Below are positions 51,453-60,820 of a stretch of 64,000 bases of DNA, piece by piece. The notes below the pieces were generated by a model. The model saw only the letters and a program-made list of their open reading frames with translations, searched no databases and was not told where the DNA came from. How positions within the stretch are numbered: the stretch's first letter is position 1; each line of letters opens with the position of its first letter. Source of the DNA: Clostridiaceae bacterium OM02-2AC (GTDB lineage Bacteria; Bacillota_I; Bacilli_A; Erysipelotrichales; Erysipelotrichaceae). The stretch spans positions 1 through 64,000 of the forward strand of contig QULU01000029.1 in assembly GCA_003481775.1 (NCBI GenBank), given 5' to 3'. The position numbers and the translations under genes are program-made.

Positions 51453-52703
51453 TTATTGGAAATGCTCCAGCAGCAGCTTCTCCGCTTCCGCACTCCACAA
51501 TCCTTTATTTCTTTGGCAGACAGCATCCAGCTCCTTAAAGAACGGATCCTGTTCTCCCAGCTTTCCAAAATCATCGATCGCCGTCATCGGCATATTGATG
51601 TGTGTATAGACAAGCTTTTTACCTCCCGGCACATCCGGCAGATTCTTTGTTGTTTCCACTACAGAATCCAGACCTCCGACATGGGTAATCATAACCGCCG
51701 ATTTGATCAGTCCCTTTGCTTCTTTTTCAATCGCTTCCTTCATATCATCAATCGTTCCACCGGTTGATCCGATGATTTTACTTCTGGAATAGTGACAATC
51801 ATACAGATTGATCATGGAAGAGAAGTTCATGTCAGTTGGTCCTGCAAACAAATTCATACAGCCATCATATGCCATAATACGATTTCCCAATTCGCAGACC
51901 GCACGGTTCGGTATATACACAAAGACATCGTCATAGCCCTTTCCCTCGGTCAATGCCATCAGCTCCTGTACCGGATCTTCCATGGAAGCTGTGTTCACAT
52001 AGAGCAGCTCAACGCCATGTGCTGCCGCTTCTTCTTCACTGATCACCTCTCTTGCACGACTGATTCGCTCATCGTTGATTTCTGTCACAACGATGCGCTT
52101 CGGCTTATTTTCAAAGGTAAGACCATAGCTGATTGCCCCCAATCCCATTGGTCCGCAGCCGCCAAGTATAATGATATTGCCGCCCTCCTTTGTGCCCATC
52201 ACGTGCTGATAGGTACCCGGAACGGTATGATAGTTTGTGTGATAGCCGCCAATTACACAGCTGACAGGCTCTGCCACACTGCTTGCGAAATAGCCATCGC
52301 CCTCAAAGGTCCACAGACATCCTGCTTCAATGATATCATTGGGAAAGATACAATACTGCGTATCTCCACCGCACCACTGATAGGAATATCCCGGACTTTC
52401 CATCTGTCCCGGAATAGCCGGCTGCTGTGCAAATTTCTGTCCCGGCTGAAAGCGATCCTGCCACTTCTTTCCTACCTGCACGATATCACCGGCAAACTCA
52501 TGTCCGATGATGATTGGATGATCCGCTACATCGTTTGGCACACGCTTATGGTTTGCCCCCTGCTTTACCGTTTTCCATGTGGACATACAAATGCTGTCGC
52601 TGACTACCTTTACAAGAATTTCGTCCTCCTTGATTTCCGGTAAATCGAACTCCTCCAGACGGATATCATCTACGCCATACAGACGCACTGCTTTTGTTTT
52701 CAT
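51453..52703 (-). CDS. Zinc-type sugar-phosphate dehydrogenase (SorE/GatD-like)
   Basis: A 416-residue medium-chain dehydrogenase. The N-terminal catalytic domain has the HEFAG zinc-site segment (IIIGHEFAGDIVQVG) and a Cys in SICMSTWK; the Rossmann turn is NIIILGGCGPMGLGAIS. The size and opening VRLYGVDDIRLEEFDLPEIK fit L-sorbose-1-phosphate reductase-like or hexitol-phosphate dehydrogenases. In this operon it probably oxidises the imported hexitol phosphate to a ketose phosphate, replacing the usual mannitol-1-phosphate dehydrogenase. GGAGG precedes the ATG, which is two bases past the kinase stop. Last gene of the operon. Confidence 0.8.
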   Translation of the reverse strand: MKTKAVRLYGVDDIRLEEFDLPEIKEDEILVKVVSDSICMSTWKTVKQGANHKRVPNDVADHPIIIGHEFAGDIVQVGKKWQDRFQPGQKFAQQPAIPGQMESPGYSYQWCGGDTQYCIFPNDIIEAGCLWTFEGDGYFASSVAEPVSCVIGGYHTNYHTVPGTYQHVMGTKEGGNIIILGGCGPMGLGAISYGLTFENKPKRIVVTEINDERISRAREVISEEEAAAHGVELLYVNTASMEDPVQELMALTEGKGYDDVFVYIPNRAVCELGNRIMAYDGCMNLFAGPTDMNFSSMINLYDCHYSRSKIIGSTGGTIDDMKEAIEKEAKGLIKSAVMITHVGGLDSVVETTKNLPDVPGGKKLVYTHINMPMTAIDDFGKLGEQDPFFKELDAVCQRNKGLWSAEAEKLLLEHFQ

Positions 52704-52704
52704 A

Positions 52705-53643
52705 TCAAATTTCCTCCAGTTTCTTGATTGTTACCTGCTTCATCAGCTTTTCCACAACCGCCTTTTCAGCAGGCTGTGTTCCTTTTGTCATAACAGCTCC
52801 CGCACTGCATGCGACTGCCAGAGCAATCAGCTGTTCCATTGTATTGTTTTGTTCCAGAGCATAGGCGATCGCTGCCACCATGGCATCCCCCGCACCTACG
52901 CTGGAATGCGCCTGAATATGCAAAGCCTCTGCCTGATATACTCCCTCATGACTGAGAAAGATACTGCCTTCCTTCCCCATGGATACGACAACCAGACGGC
53001 ATTCCTCATTCAGCAGTGTTTTTGCCAGAGAAATGATTTCCTCATTGGAGCAGCTCTGTGAAATTCCAAAATATGTCGCAAGCTCATATTTATTCGGCTT
53101 GATTGCATAGGGCTTTGCCTGTATCCCCTGCGCAAACAGCTCCCCATCCGCATCCAGAACAACACGGGCACCCTGCTGCTTCACAATGTCAATCAGCTCC
53201 CGATAAATATTATTACGAACACCTGCAGATACATTACCACTCAGTACCACAAGATCATCCGGCTGAATCAGGGAAAGAATTTTTTCCTTTAAGCGCTTAA
53301 TTTCCGTTTCTGTGATAACCGGGCCAGCCTCGTTCAGTTCCGTAAGCTCCATATCGTGATCCAATACCTTCAGGTTGGTACGGGTCATTCCCTCCACCCA
53401 TACAAAATCATTTTCAATTACAAGCTCATTCAGTACCTTTTGGATGTATTCTCCGGCTGATCCAGCCAGAAATCCGGTCGCTATGCTTTTCCCCTGCAGG
53501 GCATGAATGGTTTTGGATACATTAACACCCTTTCCCCCGGCGTCCTGCATCACATTTTTCAATCGGTTCAAACCGCCCGGAATCATCACATCCACCTCTG
53601 CCGTTTTATCAATAGCGGGATTGAAGGTTACGGTAAGAATCAT
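52705..53643 (-). CDS. PfkB-family sugar-phosphate kinase (1-phosphofructokinase/tagatose-6-phosphate kinase type)
   Basis: A 312-residue kinase. MILTVTFNPAIDKTAEVD at the start, DAGGKGVNVSKTIHALQG and the C-terminal SVGAGDAMVAAIAY are typical of the FruK/LacC branch, which converts a ketohexose monophosphate to a bisphosphate. It would take the product of the adjacent dehydrogenase into glycolysis through an aldolase not in this window. Its ATG overlaps the EIIBA stop (ATGA), showing translational coupling. Confidence 0.88.
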   Translation of the reverse strand: MILTVTFNPAIDKTAEVDVMIPGGLNRLKNVMQDAGGKGVNVSKTIHALQGKSIATGFLAGSAGEYIQKVLNELVIENDFVWVEGMTRTNLKVLDHDMELTELNEAGPVITETEIKRLKEKILSLIQPDDLVVLSGNVSAGVRNNIYRELIDIVKQQGARVVLDADGELFAQGIQAKPYAIKPNKYELATYFGISQSCSNEEIISLAKTLLNEECRLVVVSMGKEGSIFLSHEGVYQAEALHIQAHSSVGAGDAMVAAIAYALEQNNTMEQLIALAVACSAGAVMTKGTQPAEKAVVEKLMKQVTIKKLEEI

Positions 53644-54407
53644 GCCGCATCACCTGCCAGAATATCATAAACGGTATCGACATCCCCTGCGACAACCTTT
53701 TCCACCATTTCCATCTCTCCAAGCTTCTCTGCAATATTGGCAAGAATCGCCATATGATCATCATTTTTTGCGGCAATGCCGATCACAATACGCGCTCTGC
53801 CTTCCGCCCACTTGATACCATCCGGATAAATCATAACAGCAATTCCCGTCTTTCTTACACAGTCCTTTACCTCATATTCCCCGTGAGGAATTGCAATATC
53901 ATTACCGATATAGGTAGTCAGGGAGTGATCCCTATTCAGCATTCCCTGAATATATCCTTCATCGATATATCCGGAATTCTGTAACAGCCTTCCCATGGCT
54001 ATGATTGCCTCATCACTGCTGTCGGCATGGCAGTTTAACAGAATGTTGCTCTTTTCCAGTATATTGTTTTTCTTCTCTTCCTTTTTCTTTCTGAATATCA
54101 TAATATCCTCCACTATGTTTTCATATTCTTCATCATTCATAAATCCCTGAACACTGTAATAGCGTACGTCAGGAAATTGTTTTTGTATCCGCTGTGCAAA
54201 GTTATGATGGGATACCAGAATTTCTGCATTGGATGCTACTTCATCAATCGCACAGTTTTTCACACGGCAGATGATTCCATGTGCCTTCAGCTTTTTCTGC
54301 AGCTGACTTGCGGCCATTGCGCTGCTTCCCATGCCTGCATCGCATACAAAATAGATATGCAGGTCTTCCAGTGCTTCCCGCTCTTCCTTCTTATGAAACA
54401 AGCCCAT
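53640..54407 (-). CDS. PTS mannitol/fructose-type EIIBA fusion
   Basis: A 255-residue cytoplasmic protein. Residues ~15-105 are an EIIB domain with phospho-Cys in FVCDAGMGSSAMAASQLQ; residues ~115-255 are an EIIA domain with His in AIPHGEYEVKDCV. The permease at 56584 already carries its own EIIB, so the operon encodes two EIIB domains of the same type. The start at 54407 has AGGAG seven bases upstream and clears the preceding regulator gene, which ends at 54422. Confidence 0.87.
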   Translation of the reverse strand: MGLFHKKEEREALEDLHIYFVCDAGMGSSAMAASQLQKKLKAHGIICRVKNCAIDEVASNAEILVSHHNFAQRIQKQFPDVRYYSVQGFMNDEEYENIVEDIMIFRKKKEEKKNNILEKSNILLNCHADSSDEAIIAMGRLLQNSGYIDEGYIQGMLNRDHSLTTYIGNDIAIPHGEYEVKDCVRKTGIAVMIYPDGIKWAEGRARIVIGIAAKNDDHMAILANIAEKLGEMEMVEKVVAGDVDTVYDILAGDAA

Positions 54408-54421
54408 CGAACATCTCCTTT

Positions 54422-56527
54422 CTACCATGCAATCGCTGTATCCATGTACTCCATGATCAGCTGACTCAGTGCCGCTTCTATTCGCTCGATATCCTGTGTG
54501 CAGACGGCTTGCAGTAAGGCGTCGGATTCCACAAGACCTCTGGAGAAAAGCGATAAAAGCTCTTTACGAACACTGTTTGCCTGAGGATTCATAAGCATCA
54601 CAACAACAAACTTCAGTCCCTTGGCATCCCTTTTCCATGCATGTCCGGGATATTGCAGAAGTATTTCCATCGTATCCACGGCACTGGTTGTGGCATGCAG
54701 CAGAGCAAATTGCAAATCCTGCATAATCACAGACCCCATGCTCTCACGCTTTTGCAACGCTGTGGTAATCTGCTGAATTGCGGCCTTGTCCTTTCCAATC
54801 TGTGCAGCACCTTCAACCAGCAGCTCCATCAGTGTTTCACTGTCGCTTGTATGCAGCCTGATGTGATCAAGCAAAAGCAGACTCTCTTCACTGATGGATT
54901 TCAGCAGGCGCAGCTGTTCGCGAAATTCACTCGCAGGCTGGACTGCTTTTTGAAGCGGCTCCGAAAGCTCCTGACGACTCGTAACAGCTGCTCGTATATT
55001 GTGAATATCCTGCTGATTCAGCAGCGGTGTTACGACGATCACTTCCCGATCCGAGACATCCAGCGAAAAGGTGGAAACCAGCAGCTCAGCGTCATCATAT
55101 GCATGGCGCTGTACATCCTCCATAGAGAATATCTGCAGCTTAACATCCGGATGAAAGCTTTTCTGAATGCGGGCTGAAAGCATGGCACTGACACCGATCC
55201 CACTCGCACACACAACACCGATGGGGATTACACGCCGATGAATTGCGGTATGCTGCATACGCTCCAGTGATGCTCCGATGTGCATGGTGATAAAGCCTGT
55301 TTCATCTGCACTGATTGGTGCACCGCAATAGTTCTCCAAAACACGGCATGCCTGCTTTGTCTGCTCGTATAATTCCCCGTATTCCTTTTGTATCTGCGAA
55401 AGCAGCGGGTTGTAAATCGGCAGATCATGCTGCAGACGGGTGATCGTCGGTGACAGATGTGTCAGCAATCCCTGAAAAAGCTCCTCATCCTCCATAAGAA
55501 GATAGCGTTTATCCTCATCATAGGTCTGCAGCATGGCATACAGAATATCGCGAAGCTGCTGTGTAGTTTCATCCTGCAGACTGTCATATTCGACTCTGCT
55601 GATTTTAGCTCCCCGAATATGCAGGGCGATAAATGCGATTTCCACATCCGGTATATCAATATCAAATTCCAGCTCCAGAACATGTGCCATCTGCTGCGCC
55701 TGCTTATAGCTGGCATCATCCTGCACCATGGCAACGACATCCCCGCCATCCTTCAGCTCCTCGTTTTTCAAAATGCGCTCAATGGCGATTACCAGATGAA
55801 TGATGAGACCGATATAGGATGCCTGTGCATAGCGGTCCAGATTCAGCTCATGCTGGTTGGTATGAAATACATCCAGAATCCGTTTCAAAATATCCTGATT
55901 CAACATGTTCAGAATACCGGCATCCTGATGGAGAAAGATCTCGGTAAGCAAGGTCTGGGAGTCCAGAAAATTTACACTTTCATAGCTTTCCTTATTTTGT
56001 AAATGCTCCTGCAGAAGTTGTGTCATCGCTTTTCGCAGCACAGCCTCCTCCCCCTGAACACCAACACCGACACCCGGCTTGCGAATCAGGGACAAATCAT
56101 GCTGTTGAAACCATGGCTCTATACAATCCAAATCATTGGATATGGTAGCCTCACTCACCTGAAACAGTGCACCATAATGCAGGAGCTTTTGGACCTCGTC
56201 ACTTCGCAGCAGCTCGAATATCAGGAGGTGCTGCCGTTCTTCCTTATTGAGATACTGTATCTGCTCGGTATTCAATTCCTGACGAAGCGCCTCCTTATCC
56301 TCACAAGAGCCTTCCATACGAATGCCCATGCCTGCCTTCGATATCATGTGGACATGATATTCCTTTAAAGCATCATCAATATGCCGAAGCTCCCGAAAGA
56401 TGGTTCGTGAGCTTGTTTTCAGCCGTTTGGCAAGCTCCTCCACCTTGACATATCCATCTGTTTCTATGATAATCTGTAATATTTTCTTTAAGCGTGACGA
56501 ATAGATCATGCCCTTCGGGTAGCTCAT
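54422..56527 (-). CDS. MtlR-type PRD transcriptional activator
   Basis: A 701-residue regulator. Two HTH-type segments (VEELAKRLKTSSRTIFRELR and FQVSEATISNDLDCIEPWF), two PRDs (LIIHLVIAIERILKNEE with AFIALHIRGAK; later TGFITMHIGASLERM), an EIIB-like domain (PIGVVCASGIGVSAMLSARI, Cys present) and a C-terminal EIIA-like domain. This is the MtlR layout. It lies between EIICB and EIIBA, as in many mannitol operons. The ATG at 56527 follows AAAGGA; a TTG three codons earlier is open. Confidence 0.9.
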   Translation of the reverse strand: MSYPKGMIYSSRLKKILQIIIETDGYVKVEELAKRLKTSSRTIFRELRHIDDALKEYHVHMISKAGMGIRMEGSCEDKEALRQELNTEQIQYLNKEERQHLLIFELLRSDEVQKLLHYGALFQVSEATISNDLDCIEPWFQQHDLSLIRKPGVGVGVQGEEAVLRKAMTQLLQEHLQNKESYESVNFLDSQTLLTEIFLHQDAGILNMLNQDILKRILDVFHTNQHELNLDRYAQASYIGLIIHLVIAIERILKNEELKDGGDVVAMVQDDASYKQAQQMAHVLELEFDIDIPDVEIAFIALHIRGAKISRVEYDSLQDETTQQLRDILYAMLQTYDEDKRYLLMEDEELFQGLLTHLSPTITRLQHDLPIYNPLLSQIQKEYGELYEQTKQACRVLENYCGAPISADETGFITMHIGASLERMQHTAIHRRVIPIGVVCASGIGVSAMLSARIQKSFHPDVKLQIFSMEDVQRHAYDDAELLVSTFSLDVSDREVIVVTPLLNQQDIHNIRAAVTSRQELSEPLQKAVQPASEFREQLRLLKSISEESLLLLDHIRLHTSDSETLMELLVEGAAQIGKDKAAIQQITTALQKRESMGSVIMQDLQFALLHATTSAVDTMEILLQYPGHAWKRDAKGLKFVVVMLMNPQANSVRKELLSLFSRGLVESDALLQAVCTQDIERIEAALSQLIMEYMDTAIAW

Positions 56528-56583
56528 AAAGATCAATTCCTTTCTTATACCGTATCCGCTTGTTAGCGATTACCGGTAATTTT

Positions 56584-57948
56584 TTATTTTGTAAGCTCTG
56601 CTACGATTTCATCGTATTCCTTCCCACCCATGAAATTGGTGATTGGGAAGATCAGAGCGTTTGGACAGTGGCTCCTTGCCCGCTCCACCAGTGATTTATG
56701 CGTAACGATGACCTGTGTATCCTTTGGTACATCATCCAGTGCATAATGCTCAACCGTCACCTGCATACCGGCGGCATTCAGCTTCTTTGTCAGGGTTGTT
56801 GCCCCCATGGCACTGCTTCCCATACCGGCATCACATGCAAATACGATTTTACTTACTGCAGCTGCAGGCTTTGTCCCTTTGGCCTCACGCTTCATAGAGC
56901 TAACGGCAGCACTTGCTTCTTCCAAGGCACTATCATCTGTGTTCTTATTGCTGAATTTCAGGATGAAGGCTGCTATTACAAAGGATACGGCAGCTGCTAC
57001 AATCACACTCAGAATGACACCGATATAGCTGTCCTTTGCACACATGCCAAGTATTGCGATGATGCTTCCCGGGGATGCGGCAGATACGAGTCCGGAGTTG
57101 AAGATACTGTTGATAAAGACGCCGGACATACCACCTGCCATAACAGCCAGAACAGTCAGCGGATTCATCAATACATAGGGGAAATAAATTTCATGTATTC
57201 CACCAAGGAAGTGAATGATAACAGCACTGGGTGCACTGCTTTTGGCAGCTCCCTTTCCAAAGAAGCTATACGCAAGCAGCAGTCCCAAGCCCGGTCCCGG
57301 ATTCGCTTCAATCAGGAAGAAAATCGATTTTCCTGCTTCTGCGACCTGATCCATTCCCAGCGGCGTGAAGACACCGTGATTGATCGCATTGTTGAGGAAT
57401 AAAATCTTCGCCGGCTCAACAAACAGAGATGTCAGCGGCAGAAGACTGCGTTTTACCAGGAAGTCAACACAGACTACCAGAACATCCTTGATACCGACAC
57501 AAAGCGGTTCGATAGCAAGGCATCCGAAGACAGCCAGCAATGCTCCCAAAATTCCAGCAGAGAAGTTATTGACCAGCATTTCAAAGCCTGCCGGTATTTT
57601 CCCCTCAAACAGAGTGTCCACCTTTTTCATGAGCCAACCACCCAATGGGCCGGCAATCATTGCACCGATGAACATAGGATCCTCTGTTCCTGCCAGAATA
57701 CCGATGGCAGCGGCAGCTCCTACTACACCGCCCCGCACATCATAAACCATTTTACCTCCGGTATAGGCAATCAGTGTCGGCAGCAGGAAGCGCTGCATTG
57801 GCGCAACCATCTGTGCCAGTGTTTCATTCGGCATCCAGCCGGTTGGAATGAACAGAGCAGTGATAAATCCCCATGCAATGAATACGGCGATGTTCGGCAT
57901 GACCATTCCACTCAGGAAGCGGCCAAACCTCTGTACGTTTTCTTTCAT
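56584..57948 (-). CDS. PTS mannitol-family EIICB permease
   Basis: A 454-residue membrane protein. The EIIC part (~1-330) has FGRFLSGMVMPNIAVFIAWG, GHAKMV-type YTGGKMVYDVRGG, LFLNNAINHGVFTPLG and the substrate-site FLGGIHEIYFPYVLMNP. A linker rich in Lys and Ala leads to an EIIB domain with phospho-Cys in VFACDAGMGSSAMGATTL. No EIIA is fused; the EIIBA protein supplies it. Likely substrate is mannitol or a related hexitol. AAGGGA precedes the ATG. First gene of the operon. Confidence 0.92.
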   Translation of the reverse strand: MKENVQRFGRFLSGMVMPNIAVFIAWGFITALFIPTGWMPNETLAQMVAPMQRFLLPTLIAYTGGKMVYDVRGGVVGAAAAIGILAGTEDPMFIGAMIAGPLGGWLMKKVDTLFEGKIPAGFEMLVNNFSAGILGALLAVFGCLAIEPLCVGIKDVLVVCVDFLVKRSLLPLTSLFVEPAKILFLNNAINHGVFTPLGMDQVAEAGKSIFFLIEANPGPGLGLLLAYSFFGKGAAKSSAPSAVIIHFLGGIHEIYFPYVLMNPLTVLAVMAGGMSGVFINSIFNSGLVSAASPGSIIAILGMCAKDSYIGVILSVIVAAAVSFVIAAFILKFSNKNTDDSALEEASAAVSSMKREAKGTKPAAAVSKIVFACDAGMGSSAMGATTLTKKLNAAGMQVTVEHYALDDVPKDTQVIVTHKSLVERARSHCPNALIFPITNFMGGKEYDEIVAELTK

Positions 57949-58118
57949 AAATAGTTCCCTTCTTTCTGTAACCTTTCCTCTTTACACTTACAGTATAAAA
58001 GGGGGAGCGAGGAAAAACAACGAAATGAAATTCATGTTTGGCACACCCTTGCATGACAATTTTTAACATTTTAAAATAAGCCTGTATTTTCCGTGTTTTC
58101 ATGAATTTTATTATTGTT

Positions 58119-58141
58119 ATTATACTATGAAAACGCTATCC
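58119..58141 (-). promoter_or_regulatory. Hexitol operon promoter with overlapping cre site
   Basis: On the minus strand a TATAAT -10 box lies at 58119-58124. Directly upstream, 58128-58141 reads TGAAAACGCTATCC on the plus strand and matches the CcpA cre consensus TGWAANCGNTNWCA at 13 of 14 positions. The cre falls between the -10 and the weak -35 region, so CcpA binding should block the promoter when preferred sugars are present. Confidence 0.75.
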
Positions 58142-58222
58142 TGAATAGTATTGACAAGGCAAACAGGTTCAGGTTTTGTCACTTATTTATTACTGCCTGC
58201 AGGCTTTCTATAATCAAATCTG

Positions 58223-58252
58223 AAAAAAACGCATAACACGTAAAGAATGCGT
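58223..58252 (-). terminator. Second terminator downstream of the MATE gene
   Basis: ATGCGT / ACGCAT arms (58229-58234 and 58247-58252) are followed by seven T on the minus strand. It lies upstream of the hexitol promoter and resembles the hairpin at 58357-58384. Confidence 0.65.
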
Positions 58253-58356
58253 CTTTTATTCATAGATATTATTTATAAAATATTGGTCACGTCTTTGATC
58301 AGCTATAAAAACCGCTGGATTTCTTTTCTATTGCTATATCCGATGCATACAGCTTG

Positions 58357-58384
58357 TAAAAAAGACGCATTCATTCTGCGTCCT
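58357..58384 (-). terminator. Terminator of the MATE gene
   Basis: On the minus strand GACGCA and TGCGTC pair across a seven-base loop and are followed by six T, 26 bases after the stop codon. Confidence 0.85.
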
Positions 58385-58409
58385 TTTCAACTATGTAAGT
58401 TATCTTAGT

Positions 58410-59837
58410 TCATGCTATCGGTTCACTGTATACCCCAAGCTCTTCTCCGCTCTCCTGTGCAATCTGCACATCCAGCTTCTTCATTTCATGGTGAATAAAG
58501 AAGAAGATGATCACAGCACTTGTGATATCCGCAATCGGACCGGCATACAGGATACCGTCCAGCCCGAAATGCAGCGGCAGGATGAGGATGAGTGGAATCA
58601 GCAGTACCAGCTGTCGCAGTGAGGACAAAATGCTTGCCTTCATCGGTTGCCCGGTTGCCTGAAAATAGGAGGTGGAGGTTACCTGAAAGCCTGCGCAGAA
58701 TACTCCCAGATCAAAGATGCGCATCGCCTTGATTGCGAATTCTGTAAAATTGGCATCTGCACTACCAAACAGCATCAAAATGATATGCGGAATCAGCATA
58801 AACATCGCCCAGCCTACCGTTGTGACAGCTGTTGCGATATTGCTTGCGAGCCGATAGCATCGCTTGATACGCTTCGGCTGATTCGCTCCTCTGTTAAAGC
58901 CCAGGATCGGCTGTGCACCGATACCGATTCCGATACAGATGGATACGATAATCATGGATATCTTCATGACGATTCCCATTGCGGAAAGCGCAACATCCCC
59001 GGTGACGCTTGTCTGATTTCCATAATACACAAGTGAATTATTCATGGCAATCTGCAGAATTGTAGAGGACAGCTGTGTGATACAGCTGGAAATCCCCAGA
59101 GAAAATGCCATTTTACAGATGGTTGGATTCAACCGTGTATGCGTCAGACGCAGCCGCATATTTCCCCTGCGCGTAAAATAGTACAGCAGGATCACCGTTG
59201 CGATAATCTGTGAGGTGATGGTCGCAATCGCAGCTCCCTGCACTCCCCAGTGAAATACAAATATATATATCGGATCCAGAACACAATTTAACAATGCCCC
59301 AGCGACCATGCTGTACATGGCAACATTCGGACTTCCATCACATCGTGCCATATTGCTGAGGCCGATACCGAGCAGATTAAAAACGGTACCGATCAGTATG
59401 ATACTCGCATAATCCTTCGCATATCCCATATTCTTCGGCGTAGCACCGAAAATTGTCAGAATCGGATCAAGAAAAACCAATCCGACAACAGTCAGAACAA
59501 TACCGATTCCAACCAGCAGAATAAATACATTTCCCAATGTATTCTCAGCTTCCTCTTCCTTCTTTTCCCCCAGCTTGATTGCCGCATAGGCACTTCCGCC
59601 TGCCCCCAGCATGGTTCCTACTGCCAGAATAATCGTAACAATAGGAAACGCAACCGTTGTAGCTGCATTCCCCAGATAGCCTACTCCCTGTCCGATGAAT
59701 ATCTGATCTACAATATTATAGACCGCATTCACCAGCATGGATATTACAGACGGGATGGCAAATTTCATCAGCAGCCTGCCAATCGGCTGATATCCCAGCG
59801 GGTTTTTCGTCTTTATTTCCTTCATAGTCTGTTCCAT
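58410..59837 (-). CDS. MATE-family efflux transporter
   Basis: A 475-residue protein with about twelve hydrophobic segments in two related halves. The first half opens PIGRLLMKFAIPSVISMLVN and YNIVDQIFIGQGVGYLGNAA; the second has FSLGISSCITQLSSTILQIA and GIGAQPILGFNRGA. This is the NorM/DinF-like MATE fold that exports cationic drugs or metabolites using a Na+ or H+ gradient. It is 16 bases downstream of the MarR-type gene and almost certainly co-transcribed and regulated by it. Confidence 0.93.
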   Translation of the reverse strand: MEQTMKEIKTKNPLGYQPIGRLLMKFAIPSVISMLVNAVYNIVDQIFIGQGVGYLGNAATTVAFPIVTIILAVGTMLGAGGSAYAAIKLGEKKEEEAENTLGNVFILLVGIGIVLTVVGLVFLDPILTIFGATPKNMGYAKDYASIILIGTVFNLLGIGLSNMARCDGSPNVAMYSMVAGALLNCVLDPIYIFVFHWGVQGAAIATITSQIIATVILLYYFTRRGNMRLRLTHTRLNPTICKMAFSLGISSCITQLSSTILQIAMNNSLVYYGNQTSVTGDVALSAMGIVMKISMIIVSICIGIGIGAQPILGFNRGANQPKRIKRCYRLASNIATAVTTVGWAMFMLIPHIILMLFGSADANFTEFAIKAMRIFDLGVFCAGFQVTSTSYFQATGQPMKASILSSLRQLVLLIPLILILPLHFGLDGILYAGPIADITSAVIIFFFIHHEMKKLDVQIAQESGEELGVYSEPIA

Positions 59838-59853
59838 AGCTCTGCACTCCCTC

Positions 59854-60279
59854 TCATCGTTTCATATACGCCGTTGCATTTTCCGCAATTTCATCAAGCA
59901 GTCTCTCTGCCTGTTCTTTTTCATCCGCATGCAGGGTATGGCAAAGAATTGCATTCCATTCAGCAAGCATGCCTTGTATCACCGGTACCAGCTGTTCTCC
60001 CTGCGTTGTCAGATACAGCTGCACGCTTCTTCGATCACTGCTTCTTGTTTCCCTTCGCAGATAGCCAAGCTCCTCCAGCTTCTTAACTGCTCTGGCACAG
60101 GTCCCCTTATCAAAGCTTCCCGTCTCCGCAAGCTCAAACTGACTGATTCCCGGCTGTTCATAAATACGCATCAGAAAAAACTGCTGGCCGCAGCCAATGT
60201 GATACGGTGCCAGCGTTTCATCGAAAAAGGCCTGTGAGCTGCGATATACGATAGAAGCATTTTTACTGATATGTGCCAT
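59854..60279 (-). CDS. MarR-family transcriptional regulator
   Basis: A 141-residue winged-helix repressor: helices from MAHISKNASIVYRSSQAFFD, recognition region QPGISQFELAETGSFDKGTC followed by ARAVKKLEELGYLRRETRSS and DRRSVQLYLT wing. ATG 60279 is chosen for GAGAGG upstream. A perfect palindrome overlaps the promoter, so autoregulation of this MarR-MATE pair is likely. Confidence 0.9.
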   Translation of the reverse strand: MAHISKNASIVYRSSQAFFDETLAPYHIGCGQQFFLMRIYEQPGISQFELAETGSFDKGTCARAVKKLEELGYLRRETRSSDRRSVQLYLTTQGEQLVPVIQGMLAEWNAILCHTLHADEKEQAERLLDEIAENATAYMKR

Positions 60280-60310
60280 TGTCCTACCTCTCATCAAAAA
60301 CAACTACCAT

Positions 60311-60340
60311 AGTATAGCAGACAATAGTTGCATATGCAAC
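60311..60340 (-). promoter_or_regulatory. MarR-MATE promoter with palindromic operator
   Basis: On the minus strand TTGCAT (60334-60339), a 17-base spacer and TATACT (60311-60316) with an extended TG-C. The perfect 14-base palindrome GTTGCATATGCAAC (60327-60340) covers the -35 box and resembles known MarR-type operators. Confidence 0.75.
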
Positions 60341-60409
60341 AAATTATATAAAATATTGCCACTCCGATTAGCAGGGCTGTTTCATGTGCATCACTCATGC
60401 TATCCAGTT

Positions 60410-60435
60410 AAAAAAAACCGCATAACTTTATGCGG
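60410..60435 (-). terminator. Terminator overlapping the stop codon of the small protein gene
   Basis: On the minus strand CCGCAT-AAAGTT-ATGCGG forms a perfect six-base-pair stem followed by eight T. The stop codon TAA lies inside the hairpin. Confidence 0.85.
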
Positions 60436-60820
60436 CTGCTTGCTGCTCCCTTGCGATTACCTTGCGAATGAGCTTCAGAATAGCTCTTCCTGTTTGAACA
60501 TCCTCATCGTACGGTGTCTGATTGGGACGTATGATTTCCTTGGAAACGTATCCATATACTCTGGTATCATCCTTCAGCTTCACTTCAATACATACCCGAA
60601 GCTCCTGATTTTCACTTGCCAGAATCCCATTGTTTGTAAACAGGTTGGCAAGCTGGGAAACTGAGCTTTTTTTATAATACTGATTTTTCAGTGAACAGCT
60701 GCTGATTTCCCGGTAGGGTATGACCTGCTCCTCATCCATCAGAAAACGCAGCTGCCTATGCTCCTTATCAAATTGAATGATATCACGAACGGTTTTGCTG
60801 GGAGTAAATTCTGGATTCAT
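60428..60820 (-). CDS. Small conserved-looking cytoplasmic protein, paralogue of 61288-61659
   Basis: A 130-residue protein with no signal peptide. It contains the pattern VRDIIQFDKEHRQLRFLMDE, a predicted strand pair, and a C-terminal VSKEIIRPNQTPYDEDVQTG helix region. The protein at 61288-61659 has the same layout (IKNVVEFDKTNKKLRFLLDE and VSEDIVDKGTMQYHEDMRTA). ATG 60820 has AAAGGAG six bases upstream. The family is not one I recognise; the fold may be PH-like. Function is unknown. Confidence 0.7.
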   Translation of the reverse strand: MNPEFTPSKTVRDIIQFDKEHRQLRFLMDEEQVIPYREISSCSLKNQYYKKSSVSQLANLFTNNGILASENQELRVCIEVKLKDDTRVYGYVSKEIIRPNQTPYDEDVQTGRAILKLIRKVIAREQQAAA

